From positions 2,356,001 to 2,420,000 of the forward strand of contig NZ_QTSU01000001.1 of the NCBI RefSeq assembly GCF_003382365.1: a stretch of 64,000 nucleotides of DNA, given 5' to 3'. A program made the position numbers and the translations under genes. The stretch comes from Lysobacter silvisoli. Lineage in GTDB: Bacteria > Pseudomonadota > Gammaproteobacteria > Xanthomonadales > Xanthomonadaceae. Below the pieces are notes generated by a model, which searched no databases, was not told where the DNA came from, and saw only the letters and a list, made by a program, of their open reading frames with translations. Position 1 is the stretch's first letter, and each line of letters opens with the position of its first letter. Below, one piece after another: positions 1 to 8,535 of the stretch.

Positions 1-1489
1 TCAGCAGGCGCGCCAGGCAGTACTCGAACAGCGACACCCGTCCGTCGGCGTTGACCGCCGCTTGCACCGCGTCGGTGAAGGACTCCAGTTGCGGGCGCGG
101 ACGCAGGCGCAGCACCGGGAACGCCAGCGCGGCCAGCGGCAGGCGCAGCATCGGGTGCAGGCCGGCCAGCGCTCCGGCGCGCAACTGCACCGCCTGCTCG
201 GCCAGATCCTGGCCCAGGCGCGCGGCGATTTCGTAGCGCTGACGCGCGGCCACCGCGGCGTCTTCGTCCAGCAGCAGCGCCAGCAACAGCGGCAGCACCG
301 CCTCGCGCTGCTTGGCCAGCGCGCGCAGTTCGTCGGGCAAGGTGCTCACGATGCTGTCGGCGCGGCGGTAGTCGTCGGCACCGGGCTGGGCCACCTGCGC
401 GGCCACCATCGGCGGGGTCAGCGCGTGCACGCTGTCGGCCGGCGGCAGCGGAGGCGGCACCGCCGCCAGGCCCAGCATCCGGTCCTCCTGCAAGCCTTGC
501 GGCGGTTCCTGCGCCCAGCGCCGCGACAGCTGCTCCAGCTGATCGGCACGGAACGAAGGCTCCAGCGCGCGGATGCGCTCGAGCAGCGGCGGGTGCGTAG
601 CGAACCAACCGTTGACGCCCACGCCGTCGCCGAACAGCATGTGGCTGATTTCCTCGGCGTCGGCGCGGTCGTTGAGCTTGGCGCCTTCGTGCAGGCCGCC
701 GATCTTCTTCAGCGCGCCGGCCAGGCCCGCGGTCTGGCGGGTGAACTGCACCGCCGAGGCATCGGCCAGGCGCTCGCGCGTGCGGCTCACGCTGGCCTTG
801 ATCATGCGGCCGAAGAACAGGCCCACGTAGCCCACCAGCATTGCCAGCAGCGCCGCGACCAGGATCACGCTCACGCTACGGCCCAGGCGTCCGCCGCCGC
901 GTCCGCCCTCCAGGATCTTGCGGCCGATGATGGCCAGCATCAGGATCCCGAACAGCACGCCGATCAGGCGGATGTTCAGACGCATGTCGCCGTTGAGGAT
1001 GTGGCTGAACTCGTGCGCGATCACGCCCTGCAGTTCGTCGCGGTTGAGCCGGTCCAGCGCGCCGCGGGTCACCGCCACCGCCGCGTCGGAGGTCGAATAG
1101 CCAGCGGCGAAGGCATTGATGCCGGCCTCGTGCTCGAGCACGTACAGCTTGGGCACCGGCACGCCGGAGGCGATCGCGATCTCCTCGACCACGTTGCGCA
1201 GCCGGCGCAGGCTGGGGTCGGCGGTGTCTTCGGGCACCGGCACGCCGCCCAGCGACTGGGCCACGGATTCGCCGCCGCCGCGCAAGCTGGCGATGCGGAA
1301 CAGCGAGCCCAAACCGATCACCGCCAAGGTGCCCAGCGTCGCCAGCGCGAGCAGGCCCGGATGCGGACCGGCGAACACCAGCACCGCCAGGTCCACCGCC
1401 AGCACGATGGCGGCCACGGCCAGCACGAACAGCAGCACCAGCCGGGTCGAGGTGCGGCGCGCCTGGGCCTGACGTTCGAAGAAGTTCAT
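1..1489 (-). CDS. M48 family membrane metalloprotease (C-terminus outside window)
   Basis: The reading frame opens with ATG at 1489 (MNFFERQAQ...) and runs off the left edge without a stop, giving 496 codons. Two N-terminal hydrophobic segments (about residues 15-65) precede a zinc-protease domain with the motif HEFSH, the HExxH signature of M48 peptidases, inside the context GVIAHEFSHILNGD. Two further membrane segments follow. The C-terminal third is longer than in HtpX and looks like the tail of larger M48 proteins found next to lemA. It lies 183 bp downstream of lemA on the same strand, a common pairing. Family knowledge suggests membrane protein quality control; the substrate is unknown. 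Confidence 0.85.
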   Translation of the reverse strand, partial: MNFFERQAQARRTSTRLVLLFVLAVAAIVLAVDLAVLVFAGPHPGLLALATLGTLAVIGLGSLFRIASLRGGGESVAQSLGGVPVPEDTADPSLRRLRNVVEEIAIASGVPVPKLYVLEHEAGINAFAAGYSTSDAAVAVTRGALDRLNRDELQGVIAHEFSHILNGDMRLNIRLIGVLFGILMLAIIGRKILEGGRGGGRLGRSVSVILVAALLAMLVGYVGLFFGRMIKASVSRTRERLADASAVQFTRQTAGLAGALKKIGGLHEGAKLNDRADAEEISHMLFGDGVGVNGWFATHPPLLERIRALEPSFRADQLEQLSRRWAQEPPQGLQEDRMLGLAAVPPPLPPADSVHALTPPMVAAQVAQPGADDYRRADSIVSTLPDELRALAKQREAVLPLLLALLLDEDAAVAARQRYEIAARLGQDLAEQAVQLRAGALAGLHPMLRLPLAALAFPVLRLRPRPQLESFTDAVQAAVNADGRVSLFEYCLARLL

Positions 1490-1540
1490 AGAGGCTGGAT
1501 TCGTGGGGAGCGGCTATGGCAGTCGGCGCTGTTTCGATCC

Positions 1541-1625
1541 GTCATTCCCGCGAACGCGGCAATCCTGGGCGTTATCGCGGCATGACGCTGAAGTCTCTGG
1601 ATCCCCGCCTCCGCGGGGATGGCGA
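1541..1625. repeat. REP-like palindromic element
   Basis: The gap between lemA and the protease carries GTCATTCCCGCGAACGCGG, then a spacer, then GGATCCCCGCCTCCGCGGGG. This matches the layout of the element at 26838-26911, so both belong to one dispersed family of paired short hairpins. It may act as a transcript-end or mRNA-stability element between the two genes. Confidence 0.6.
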
Positions 1626-1672
1626 GCAAAAGCCAAGCAGGCATAGCTCGCTTTTCCGAGCGCCCGGGCCTG

Positions 1673-2266
1673 CTAGAACTGCACCTTCGGCGCCTCGCGC
1701 ACCTGCGCGCGGTCGGCCGGAATATCCAGCAGCGCCGCAGCGGCGAAATCGAACATGCCCGCGACCACGCTGGAGGGGAACACTTCGCGCTTGTTGTTGT
1801 AGGCCATGACCGAGTCGTTGTAGGCCTGGCGCGCGAACGCGACCTTGTTCTCGGTGCTGGTCAGCTCCTCGGTGAGCTGCATCATGTTCTGGTTGGCCTT
1901 GAGATCGGGATAGGCCTCCGACACCGCCAGCAAGCGCCCCAGCGCCCCATTCAGCTGGCCCTGGCTCGCGGCCAGTTGTTCCATCGCCGCCGGATCGCCG
2001 GGGTTGGCCTTGGCCGCGGCCAGGCCCGATACGGCCGCGCCGCGCGCGGCGATCACCGCTTCCAGGGTCTCGCGTTCATGCGCCAGATAGCCCTTCACCG
2101 TCTCCACCAGATTGGGGATCAGGTCGAAGCGGCGCTGCAGCTGCACGTCGATCTGAGCGAAGGCGTTTTTGTAGGCGTTACGCGCGGTCACCAGGCCGTT
2201 GTAGATGCCCACCGCCCAAATTGCGACGATGACCACTAAAGCCAACAAAATCAGAATGCTGAACAT
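1673..2266 (-). CDS. LemA family protein
   Basis: A 197-aa protein with one N-terminal membrane segment (residues about 2-23, FSILILLALVVIVAIWAV) followed by a helical LemA domain. Family hallmarks include NGLVTARNAYKNAFAQIDVQ, RRFDLIPNLVETVKGY and the late AYNDSVMAYNN block. ATG at 2266 was chosen because it starts exactly at the membrane segment and has GGGGAG just upstream; a much longer upstream reading has no LemA features. LemA proteins are membrane-anchored with an unknown biochemical role. The M48 protease follows on the same strand, probably as one transcription unit. Confidence 0.93.
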   Translation of the reverse strand: MFSILILLALVVIVAIWAVGIYNGLVTARNAYKNAFAQIDVQLQRRFDLIPNLVETVKGYLAHERETLEAVIAARGAAVSGLAAAKANPGDPAAMEQLAASQGQLNGALGRLLAVSEAYPDLKANQNMMQLTEELTSTENKVAFARQAYNDSVMAYNNKREVFPSSVVAGMFDFAAAALLDIPADRAQVREAPKVQF

Positions 2267-2338
2267 GATTGCTCCCCAATCCCCTGAGATCGGCGCTATT
2301 ATCGGGCGCAACCTCAGCATACGCAGGCGCTGCGACCT

Positions 2339-3724
2339 ATGAAAGACGAGCCGAACCCGAGGTCGCGACGCGTTTACTGGCGGGCGGCGAGCCTCGCCGG
2401 CTTGTTGACGCTGACCCTGGGCTCGGCCGCGCAAACGTCGCTGCGTTGGAACGGCGCGCAGCCCTCCGCGAACGCCGCTAGTTCCGCGCAGACCTTGCCG
2501 CAACCGGTGTCCGGCTACAGCGCCGCGCGCAACGACACCCTGCCGCTGGCCGCAGGCTTCGACGTGCAGCAGTTCGAAGCGATGGCGCAGCAACTCGTCG
2601 CCAACCAGCGCGTGCCCGGCCTGGCCATGGCGATCGTGCACGACGGCCGCATCCTCAGCGCGCGCGGTTACGGCATCACCGACGTCAAGGCCGCCGAACC
2701 CGTCGACGGCCACACCGTGTTCCGACTGGCCTCGCTGTCCAAGGGCGTGGCCGCGACCATGGCCGGCGTGCTGGTCAACGACGGCACCCTGCGTTGGGAC
2801 AGCAAGCTGGTCGACTACATGCCCGGCTTCCAGCTGGTCGATCCCTACGCCGCGCAGCAGATCACCGTGGCCGACCTGCTCAGCCACCGCGTCGGCCTGA
2901 CCCACAACACCTACGACCGCGATCTGGAGAACTACGCCGACTACCGCGTACTCACCCAGAAGCTGGCGTACGCGCCGATGAACTGCCAGCCCGGCACCTG
3001 CTACGGCTACCAGAACATCGCCTTCAGCCTGATCGGCGACGTGGTCTTCGCCGCCACCGGCGACTTCTACAGCCAGGAAGTGCAACGCCGTCTGTTCAAG
3101 CCGCTGGGCATGAACGACGCCAGCCTGGGCCTGGAAGGCATCACCGCCAGCGCGCGCTGGGCCAAGCCGCACGTGCGCGCGCGCGGCGGCTGGGTGTCGG
3201 TGACGCCCAAGCCCACCTACTACCAGTTGCCGCCGGCCGCCGGCGTCAACGCCAGCGCCAGCGACATGGCGCAGTGGCTGCTCGCGCAGACCGGCCACCG
3301 CCCCGACGTTCTGCCCGCGCCGCTGCTGGCCACGCTGCACCAGCCGCTGGTGGACACGCCTGGCGAAACCCGCGGCTCGCCCTGGCGCCGCTCGCGCGTG
3401 AGTTCGGCCGGCTATGCCTTGGGCTGGCGCGTGTACGACTACGCCGGCCACCGCCTGGTGTTCCATGGCGGCGCCGTGCAAGGCTACCGCGGCCTGGTCG
3501 CGCTGCTGCCCGAACGCGACCTGGGCATCGCCGTGCTCTGGAACAGCGAAAGCGCCCTGCCCTCTGGCCTGCTGCCGACCATTCTCGACCGCGCCATCGG
3601 CATGCCCGCCGAGCGCTGGCTCGATGTCGACTTCGACGATCCGACCTTGTACGTGGATGCAGGGCGTCCGACGCCCGCGCCGCCCGGCAGCGAGGCGAGC
3701 ACGGCGACGGCTGCGCCGCGCTGA
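2339..3724 (+). CDS. Exported serine beta-lactamase-like hydrolase (class C / PBP family)
   Basis: A 461-aa protein with an N-terminal hydrophobic export segment (about residues 15-32). The catalytic pattern of the class C beta-lactamase/DD-peptidase/esterase fold is present: S132-L-S-K135 (SxxK), Y224-Q-N226 (YxN) and H376-G-G (the third box, replacing KTG). The C-terminal 25 residues are proline/alanine rich. The family includes esterases, D-aminopeptidases and beta-lactamases, and sequence alone does not choose between them. The HGG box is more typical of esterase/EstB-like members than of true AmpC enzymes. It is transcribed divergently from lemA, with 72 bp between starts. Confidence 0.88.
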   Translation: MKDEPNPRSRRVYWRAASLAGLLTLTLGSAAQTSLRWNGAQPSANAASSAQTLPQPVSGYSAARNDTLPLAAGFDVQQFEAMAQQLVANQRVPGLAMAIVHDGRILSARGYGITDVKAAEPVDGHTVFRLASLSKGVAATMAGVLVNDGTLRWDSKLVDYMPGFQLVDPYAAQQITVADLLSHRVGLTHNTYDRDLENYADYRVLTQKLAYAPMNCQPGTCYGYQNIAFSLIGDVVFAATGDFYSQEVQRRLFKPLGMNDASLGLEGITASARWAKPHVRARGGWVSVTPKPTYYQLPPAAGVNASASDMAQWLLAQTGHRPDVLPAPLLATLHQPLVDTPGETRGSPWRRSRVSSAGYALGWRVYDYAGHRLVFHGGAVQGYRGLVALLPERDLGIAVLWNSESALPSGLLPTILDRAIGMPAERWLDVDFDDPTLYVDAGRPTPAPPGSEASTATAAPR

Positions 3725-4339
3725 GCTGAGGGTTCCGTTGGTTGTTTGAGCATTGCCTCGCCTTGCGGGGCGATGGGGCTGGGTAACGACCTGTGTCGTT
3801 CGAGCCTAGGGCTTCGCGAAAGACTCTCGCCGCGATTTGCGGCCCCGCGGCCCTCACCCCAACCCGCACCCCGGCCCGACCGCACAGCGGTCGGGCGTTC
3901 GGTGCAGCGCGAGCCGGTGGCTCGCAAGCGCTGCCCCTCACCCCGCAAGCCGGAGAGGGGCTCGAAAGCACGGCGGCGTCGAATGCGTTCCCTCTCTCGC
4001 TTGCGGGAGAGGGCTAGGGTGAGGGGGTGAGCGCGGAGCGCGATTGCTTTTTGATCCCTTAGCGGACCTGGTGCCGTAGCTGAGGATTCGCGGTCGCGGC
4101 TTGCGCCGCTCCTACGGAGGCTGGCGCTGCTTTCGCCGTAGATGGGATGCGCGGTCGCGGCTTGCGCCGCTCCTACAAGGGGCCTGCGTGGCTTTTGTCG
4201 GAAAGCGGCGCTCGCGATCGGCTGACGCCGCGGAGGCTAGCGCCCCGACCGGCCGCGCGGTTTTCCGGGCCCCCCAAAAAAAACTCTCCCCCCGCCTGGG
4301 CTGCGGGGAGAGAGCGGTATTACGGCGATCGGGACTTTA
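3725..4339. repeat. Gene-free spacer made of dispersed repeats
   Basis: No supportable gene lies here. Around 3851-4030 are inverted copies of the CCCTCACCCC / GAGAGGGCTAGGGTGAGGG type commonly scattered in xanthomonad genomes. At about 4091-4117 and 4150-4176 two direct copies of GCGGTCGCGGCTTGCGCCGC occur, which belong to the TGTAGGAGC repeat family seen again near 24 kb. The segment ends at the terminator of the histone-like gene. Small reading frames here overlap the palindromes and look incidental. Confidence 0.6.
4276..4312 (-). terminator. Intrinsic terminator of the histone H1-like gene
   Basis: Read on the minus strand, CTCTCCCC pairs with GGGGAGAG across a GC-rich loop and is followed by a run of eight T residues. 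It sits 28 bp past the stop codon of the lysine-rich gene. Confidence 0.85.
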
Positions 4340-4744
4340 TTAGATGAGCGGAGCCGGGGTCGCCGGCATAGCCGCAGCAGCCTTGGCCTTGCGGGCCGGC
4401 TTCTTCGAGGCCTTCTTGGCCTTCTTGGCAGGCTTCTTCGCAGCCTTCTTAGCGGCCTTCTTCGCGGCCTTCTTAGCAGGCTTCTTGGCGACCTTCTTGG
4501 CAGCCTTCTTAGCAGGCTTCTTGGCGACCTTCTTGGCAGCCTTCTTGGCGGTCTTCTTCGCAGCCTTCTTAGCGGGCTTGCGGGCGACCTTCTTGGCGGC
4601 CTTCTTCGCCGGCTTCTTGGCGACCTTCTTGGCAGCCTTCTTGGCTACCTTCTTGGTGGCCTTCTTGGCGGCCGGCTTCTTAGCGACCTTCTTCGCAGCC
4701 TTCTTGGCGGCGGGCTTCTTCTTCGCAGCTTTCTTCGTGGCCAT
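4340..4744 (-). CDS. Histone H1-like lysine/alanine-rich DNA-binding protein
   Basis: A 134-aa protein built almost entirely of KKAAKK, KKVAKKP and KKPAKKA repeats, ending in a non-basic tail (AAAAMPATPAPLI). No globular domain is visible. Such proteins resemble the C-terminal tail of eukaryotic histone H1 and bacterial H1-like proteins, which bind and compact DNA. ATG at 4744 is preceded by GAGGAG with about 9 nt spacing. The DNA is internally repetitive, so length probably varies between strains by slippage or recombination. The long opposite-strand frame is a reflection of the repeats and is not coding. Confidence 0.88.
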   Translation of the reverse strand: MATKKAAKKKPAAKKAAKKVAKKPAAKKATKKVAKKAAKKVAKKPAKKAAKKVARKPAKKAAKKTAKKAAKKVAKKPAKKAAKKVAKKPAKKAAKKAAKKAAKKPAKKAKKASKKPARKAKAAAAMPATPAPLI

Positions 4745-4929
4745 GTGATGGCTCCTCGTCAGTGGTTTTGATCAGCGATCGATCAGGGGTGTTGCGGTTT
4801 TAAAGCCCAGTTGAACCATAGCCGCGGGAGTCGGACCCGCGAGCAGCCGCCGACGCGCCAGGCGCGCCGTAACGGATTCAGCGGCACGTTCCCCGCAATG
4901 GGGTACGTACCCGGCCGCTTGCGGCGGCC

Positions 4930-4965
4930 AAACAAAAACCCGACCCGCACGGAGCGGACCGGGTT
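4930..4965 (-). terminator. Strong intrinsic terminator upstream of the histone-like gene
   Basis: On the minus strand AACCCGGTCCGC pairs with GCGGGTCGGGTT (12 bp with two G-U wobbles) around a TCCGT loop, followed by TTTGTTT. The nearest gene end in this direction is not obvious, which is what points to a small transcript. Confidence 0.75.
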
Positions 4966-5125
4966 GGATAGGGCGCGGCGCCTGCGGACCGAAGAGGAAC
5001 GATTGCGTTTTCGCGAGGGAAGCGAATCCAGCGTCCACCGGTTTGTCGGTCCGGGCGGAGGTTCGTTTTTTGCCGCGCGTTGTCGCTGTCGTTGTACTCA
5101 CTCTCTTCCGCAGGAAACGTCTGCT
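4930..5125 (-). ncRNA. Candidate ~195-nt small RNA (promoter-to-terminator unit)
   Basis: A near-consensus sigma70 promoter (5132-5160, minus) is followed about 195 nt downstream by a strong intrinsic terminator (4930-4965). In between, no reading frame both starts and stops. A frame opening at a GTG (5099-5101) with GGAAGAGAG before it has no stop before the terminator and runs through it to 4772. I therefore prefer a non-coding transcript, or a leader for the histone-like gene that is attenuated. A short coding role for the 5' part (beginning VSTTTATTRGKKR) cannot be excluded. Confidence 0.35.
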
Positions 5126-5131
5126 GGGCGA

Positions 5132-5160
5132 AACCTAATCACGCTTTTTCGCACTGTCAA
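5132..5160 (-). promoter_or_regulatory. Sigma70-type promoter
   Basis: TTGACA (perfect -35 box) and TAGGTT (partial -10 box) are separated by 17 bp on the minus strand. Expected transcription start is about 5125. It drives the candidate small RNA and, by read-through, possibly the histone-like gene. Confidence 0.6.
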
Positions 5161-6093
5161 CAACTCCGGCGATTTTTTTTCGTCCCCGGCCTCCGCCACC
5201 CGAGTCCGGAGCGCGCGTCGCCGACGCTCGCCGACGACGCGCGACGCGAGCTCGAACGCGCGCGCGTTTTCGCGCGCATGAAAAAAACAACTTGTTTTAA
5301 GCGCTTTCGTTCGCACGCGATCGCGCAACGAACGAAAACGCATGTGCGCGCACGCACCGCCGCGGATGCCCGCGAAGGGCGCTAGGGAGGCGATTTCGCG
5401 TTCGTCGGAATGGGCGCGCGAAGGCGCCGCTTTTCGCGCCGCACAAGCCGATTTGCGCGAAAGTGCGCGAACTTTTTCCGCCGCCGCGACCGGTAGCCGG
5501 CGACCGTCGGCGACCGCGATCGCGCTCGACGCAGGTCTCGCGCACGCCGTCGGCGCGTCGCCGCGCGGCGCGTCGGCGAGCCGCTGCGAGCGTCGCCACC
5601 GACACCGCAGGCATGCGCGGCACCGCTGAAATCCAGCGCTTTTGCCGATGCCGCGGCGGCGCCGACGGCAACGCCGCTCGACCGCGACGTGCGCGCGCGA
5701 CCGCCGTCGAAGACGGCACGGCGGCGTGAGCGACGGGTGAAGCGGCGCGCGCGGGAAGCGGACGCCGCTCGCCGACGTCGGCGCCGAACCGGCGACGCAG
5801 CGCGCCGGGCGCTCGGCCGAGGCAGAGAAGCCGAGACTGCGCGCGCATCCTTGCGGAGGCCGGCGCCGGTGCCGGCAAGCGCGACGGGATGGCGGCGCGG
5901 CGGTGGAGCGAACGGGGCCGACGCCCGACGGCTCGGCGCGGCGGCCGCGATTCGCCCGCGCGAACCGGCAGGCGCAGGCCGGACTCGCCATCGATCGCGG
6001 CAGCCGACCGTGCACGGATCGGCAGGATCGTTCGGCCTCGCTGCCGTGGCGCCGTCGGGCGTCGGAGCGGGCATGAGGGCGCTGACCGCGCCG
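5161..6093. other. CpG-rich 0.9-kb region without a recognisable gene
   Basis: The stretch is dominated by CG, CGCG and GCG runs. Long open frames exist in several overlapping phases on both strands, but their translations are arginine/alanine-rich strings without domains, and no phase shows the usual codon bias. A short AT-rich island at 5281-5300 contains the palindrome AAAACAACTTGTTTT. I see no tRNA, rRNA or mobile-element signature. Confidence 0.5.
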
Positions 6094-6126
6094 CAAAAAC
6101 GCGAACGGCCGCATCAGCGGCCGTTG
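6094..6126 (-). terminator. Intrinsic terminator of gcvH
   Basis: On the minus strand AACGGCCGC pairs perfectly with GCGGCCGTT around TGAT, then CGCGTTTTTG follows. It lies about 60 bp after the gcvH stop. Confidence 0.7.
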
Positions 6127-6184
6127 CGTGCGGCCGGACCTGGGTCCGGCCTGGCATTGCGCGGACCGCAGTCCGCGAGACGCC

Positions 6185-6580
6185 TTAGTGGTCGTCGTCT
6201 TCCAGCAGTTCGGCGTAGTCGTCCGGCGCCAGCAGCTCGTTGAGCTGGTCGGGCTCGTCGATCTCGACGGTGAAGATCCAGCCTTCGCCGTAGGCGTCTT
6301 CGTTGATGGTCTCGGGCTTGTCGCTGAGCGCGGCGTTGACCGCGGTGACGGTGCCGCTGACCGGGGCGTACACGTCCGAGGCGGCCTTCACCGACTCGAC
6401 CACCGCGCAGGCGGTGCCGGCTTCGACGCGGTCGCCGATGTTCGGCAGCTCGACGTAGACCAGGTCGCCTAGCAGGCCCTGGGCGTGGTCGGAGATGCCG
6501 ACGGTGACTTTGCCGTCGCCTTCGACGCGGGCCCACTCGTGGGACTTCATGAACTTCAGATCGCCGGGAATTTCACTCAT
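6185..6580 (-). CDS. gcvH: Glycine cleavage system H protein
   Basis: A 131-aa lipoyl-carrier protein of normal length. The lipoylation site is K65 in [18 protein letters not shown], and the N-terminal [21 protein letters not shown] block is characteristic. H protein shuttles the aminomethyl intermediate between the P, T and L proteins of the glycine cleavage complex in the cytoplasm. gcvT lies two genes upstream on the same strand, with an isomerase-like gene in between; gcvP is not in the window. A terminator follows the stop. Confidence 0.97.
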   Translation of the reverse strand: MSEIPGDLKFMKSHEWARVEGDGKVTVGISDHAQGLLGDLVYVELPNIGDRVEAGTACAVVESVKAASDVYAPVSGTVTAVNAALSDKPETINEDAYGEGWIFTVEIDEPDQLNELLAPDDYAELLEDDDH

Positions 6581-6668
6581 GGCTGGCCTCGAACTCTGCG
6601 GGGGCGGCTGTGGGGGAGACGGCGCCTAGTTTAACGGCGTCGCGGCAACATGCGAGAGAGTGTGGCGG

Positions 6669-7301
6669 TCAGTCGCGACCGCCGTCGTGAAGATAGGGCG
6701 GACGGCCGCTGAGCAGCGCCTCGCGCAACTCCTCGACGCGATCCTGACCCCAGAACGGTTCGCCGTCGAGCACGTAGCCCGGCAGCCCCGGCAGGTCGGC
6801 GGCGATGGCCGCTTCGGTATTGCGCTGGTAGGCCGCGACCGTTTCTTCCGCATCGGCCGCGGCCACGACCTGCGCCGGGTCGAAACCGTGACGCTCGAGC
6901 AAGTCCGCGACCCGCATCAGGTCGCCCAGATCGTGATCGTGTACCCATAGCGCGCGGAACGCGGCGTCCATGTAGGCCGACGGATCGCCGCCCGCGGCGG
7001 CGATCGCCAGCGCGCAGCGGTCGGCCAAGCTCGGATCGGTGGGAAAGAACCTGGGCGCCAGGTTCAAGGGCAGGCCGCGGCGCGCGCGCCAACGCTGCAG
7101 CTCGACCAGCCGGTAGCGCTGGCGCGCTGGCGCGCGCTGGCCCAGCGGCACGCCGCCGTTGGCCGCGAACAGATCGAAGATGCGCACCGGCCGGTAGACC
7201 ACCTCGGCGCCGGCCTCGCGCACCGCGTCCAGGAACGTGGCGTGGCCCAGGTAGGCGTAGGGCGAGATCAGGCTGAAGTAGTAATCAACGCGCGCGGCCA
7301 T
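6669..7301 (-). CDS. 2-hydroxychromene-2-carboxylate isomerase-like protein (DsbA/GST-kappa fold)
   Basis: A 210-aa thioredoxin-fold protein beginning MAARVDYYFSLISPYAYLGH, where SPYAYLG is the glutathione-binding/catalytic Ser region of HCCA isomerases. The late LPGLPGYVLDGEPFWGQDRVEEL block is the family's cis-Pro and C-terminal signature. Characterised members isomerise 2-hydroxychromene-2-carboxylate with glutathione during aromatic degradation; the natural substrate here is unknown. It starts 9 bp after gcvT and lies 88 bp before gcvH, so it sits inside the glycine cleavage cluster. Whether it is functionally linked or a passenger is not clear. Confidence 0.85.
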   Translation of the reverse strand: MAARVDYYFSLISPYAYLGHATFLDAVREAGAEVVYRPVRIFDLFAANGGVPLGQRAPARQRYRLVELQRWRARRGLPLNLAPRFFPTDPSLADRCALAIAAAGGDPSAYMDAAFRALWVHDHDLGDLMRVADLLERHGFDPAQVVAAADAEETVAAYQRNTEAAIAADLPGLPGYVLDGEPFWGQDRVEELREALLSGRPPYLHDGGRD

Positions 7302-7310
7302 GGCGGCGGC

Positions 7311-8417
7311 TCAGCCCAGCACGCCGTCCTGCGGCTGGCCGTCGCGCACGAACGGGAACTTGACCACGCGCACCGGCACTTCCTTGCCGCGGATGTCCAC
7401 GCGCACGTCGCCCGGCTGACCGGCCGGCACGCGTGCGAACGCGATCGCCTTGCCCAGGGTCGGCGAGAACGTGCCCGACAGGATCTCGCCGTCGCCGTTG
7501 GCGGTCAGCACCTTCTGGCCGTGGCGCAGCACGCCCTTCTCGTCCATCACCAGGGCGATCATCTGGCGCGGCGCACCGGCGGCCTTCTGCTGTTCCAGCG
7601 CGGCGCGGCCGATGAAATCCCGGCCCTCGTCCAGGGCGACCGTCCAGGCCAGCGCGGCCTCATAGGGGCTGACGCCGTCGTCCATGTCCTGACCGTAGAG
7701 GTTCATGCCCGCTTCCAGGCGCAGCGTGTCGCGCGCGCCCAGACCGGCCGGCTTCACGCCCGCGTCCAGCAGCGCATTCCACAGCGCCACTGCGGCGCTC
7801 TCGGGCACCAGCACTTCGAAACCGTCTTCGCCGGTGTAGCCGGTGCGGGCCACGAACAGTTCGGTGCCGTCGGCGGCCTGGGCCTCGCCGGCGACGAACT
7901 TGCCGAGCTTGCCGATGCGGGCGCGGTCTTCCTCGCGCAGCAGGCCCAGCACCTTCTCGCGCGCGTTGGGGCCCTGCACGGCGACGATCGACAGTTCGGG
8001 GCGCTCGCTCACCTGCACGTCGAAGGCGCGCGCCTGCTCGCCGATCCAGGCCAGGTCCTTGGCGCGGGTGGCGGCGTTGACCACCAGGCGGAAGCGCTGT
8101 TCGGACAGGAAATAGACGATCAGGTCGTCGATCACGCCGCCTTGCGGATTGAGCATGCAGGTGTACAGCGCCTTGCCGGGCTTGGTCAGCTTGTCGACCG
8201 AGTTGGCGACCAGGTGGCGCAGGAACTCGCGCACGCGCGCGCCGGTGAGGTCGACCACGGTCATGTGGCTGACGTCGAACATGCCCGCGTCGCGGCGCAC
8301 CTGGTGGTGCTCCTCGATCTGCGAGCCGTAGCTGATCGGCATGTCCCAGCCGCCGAAGTCGACCATCTTGGCGCCGAGCGCGCGGTGGGCGTCGTTGAGG
8401 ATGGTCTTCTGGGTCAT
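7311..8417 (-). CDS. gcvT: Glycine cleavage system T protein (aminomethyltransferase)
   Basis: A 368-aa protein of typical length. It contains the N-terminal [18 protein letters not shown] block, the MFDVSHM motif, [15 protein letters not shown], and the [16 protein letters not shown] signature of the aminomethyltransferase family. The T protein transfers the methylene group from the lipoyl arm of GcvH to tetrahydrofolate and releases ammonia. It is the first gene of the gcvT-isomerase-gcvH run. I looked at the 118-bp leader for a glycine riboswitch and did not find one. Confidence 0.97.
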   Translation of the reverse strand: MTQKTILNDAHRALGAKMVDFGGWDMPISYGSQIEEHHQVRRDAGMFDVSHMTVVDLTGARVREFLRHLVANSVDKLTKPGKALYTCMLNPQGGVIDDLIVYFLSEQRFRLVVNAATRAKDLAWIGEQARAFDVQVSERPELSIVAVQGPNAREKVLGLLREEDRARIGKLGKFVAGEAQAADGTELFVARTGYTGEDGFEVLVPESAAVALWNALLDAGVKPAGLGARDTLRLEAGMNLYGQDMDDGVSPYEAALAWTVALDEGRDFIGRAALEQQKAAGAPRQMIALVMDEKGVLRHGQKVLTANGDGEILSGTFSPTLGKAIAFARVPAGQPGDVRVDIRGKEVPVRVVKFPFVRDGQPQDGVLG

Positions 8418-8535
8418 GAGCGGCAGGGCCTGATGCGGTGGGGGGTCCGCGATTATTTCACGACCGCGCGCCGCCTGGCCCGCGTACGCCTGCGCATGGG
8501 ACGCGCGGGTGGCGCCCGGGGCCCTACCCGCGCCT

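Noticed and set aside
62-1585. Long plus-strand open frame (507 aa) opposite the M48 protease
   Set aside because: Gln/His/Arg-rich translation without domains; it is the reverse-complement shadow of a clear protease gene.
4822-4842. tRNA-like T-arm (GCGGG...CCCGC around TCCGACT) on the minus strand
   Set aside because: No matching acceptor stem, D-arm or anticodon arm within tRNA distance.
4772-5101. A 109-aa minus-strand reading frame with GTG start and good ribosome site
   Set aside because: A strong intrinsic terminator lies in its middle and the translation has no family features.
5098-6157. Three overlapping minus-strand frames of 230-340 aa
   Set aside because: All are arginine/alanine-rich products of a CpG-dense stretch with few stop codons; none has a domain.
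8418-8535. Glycine riboswitch in the gcvT leader
   Set aside because: The 118-bp leader lacks the conserved GGAGAG and ACCG blocks.
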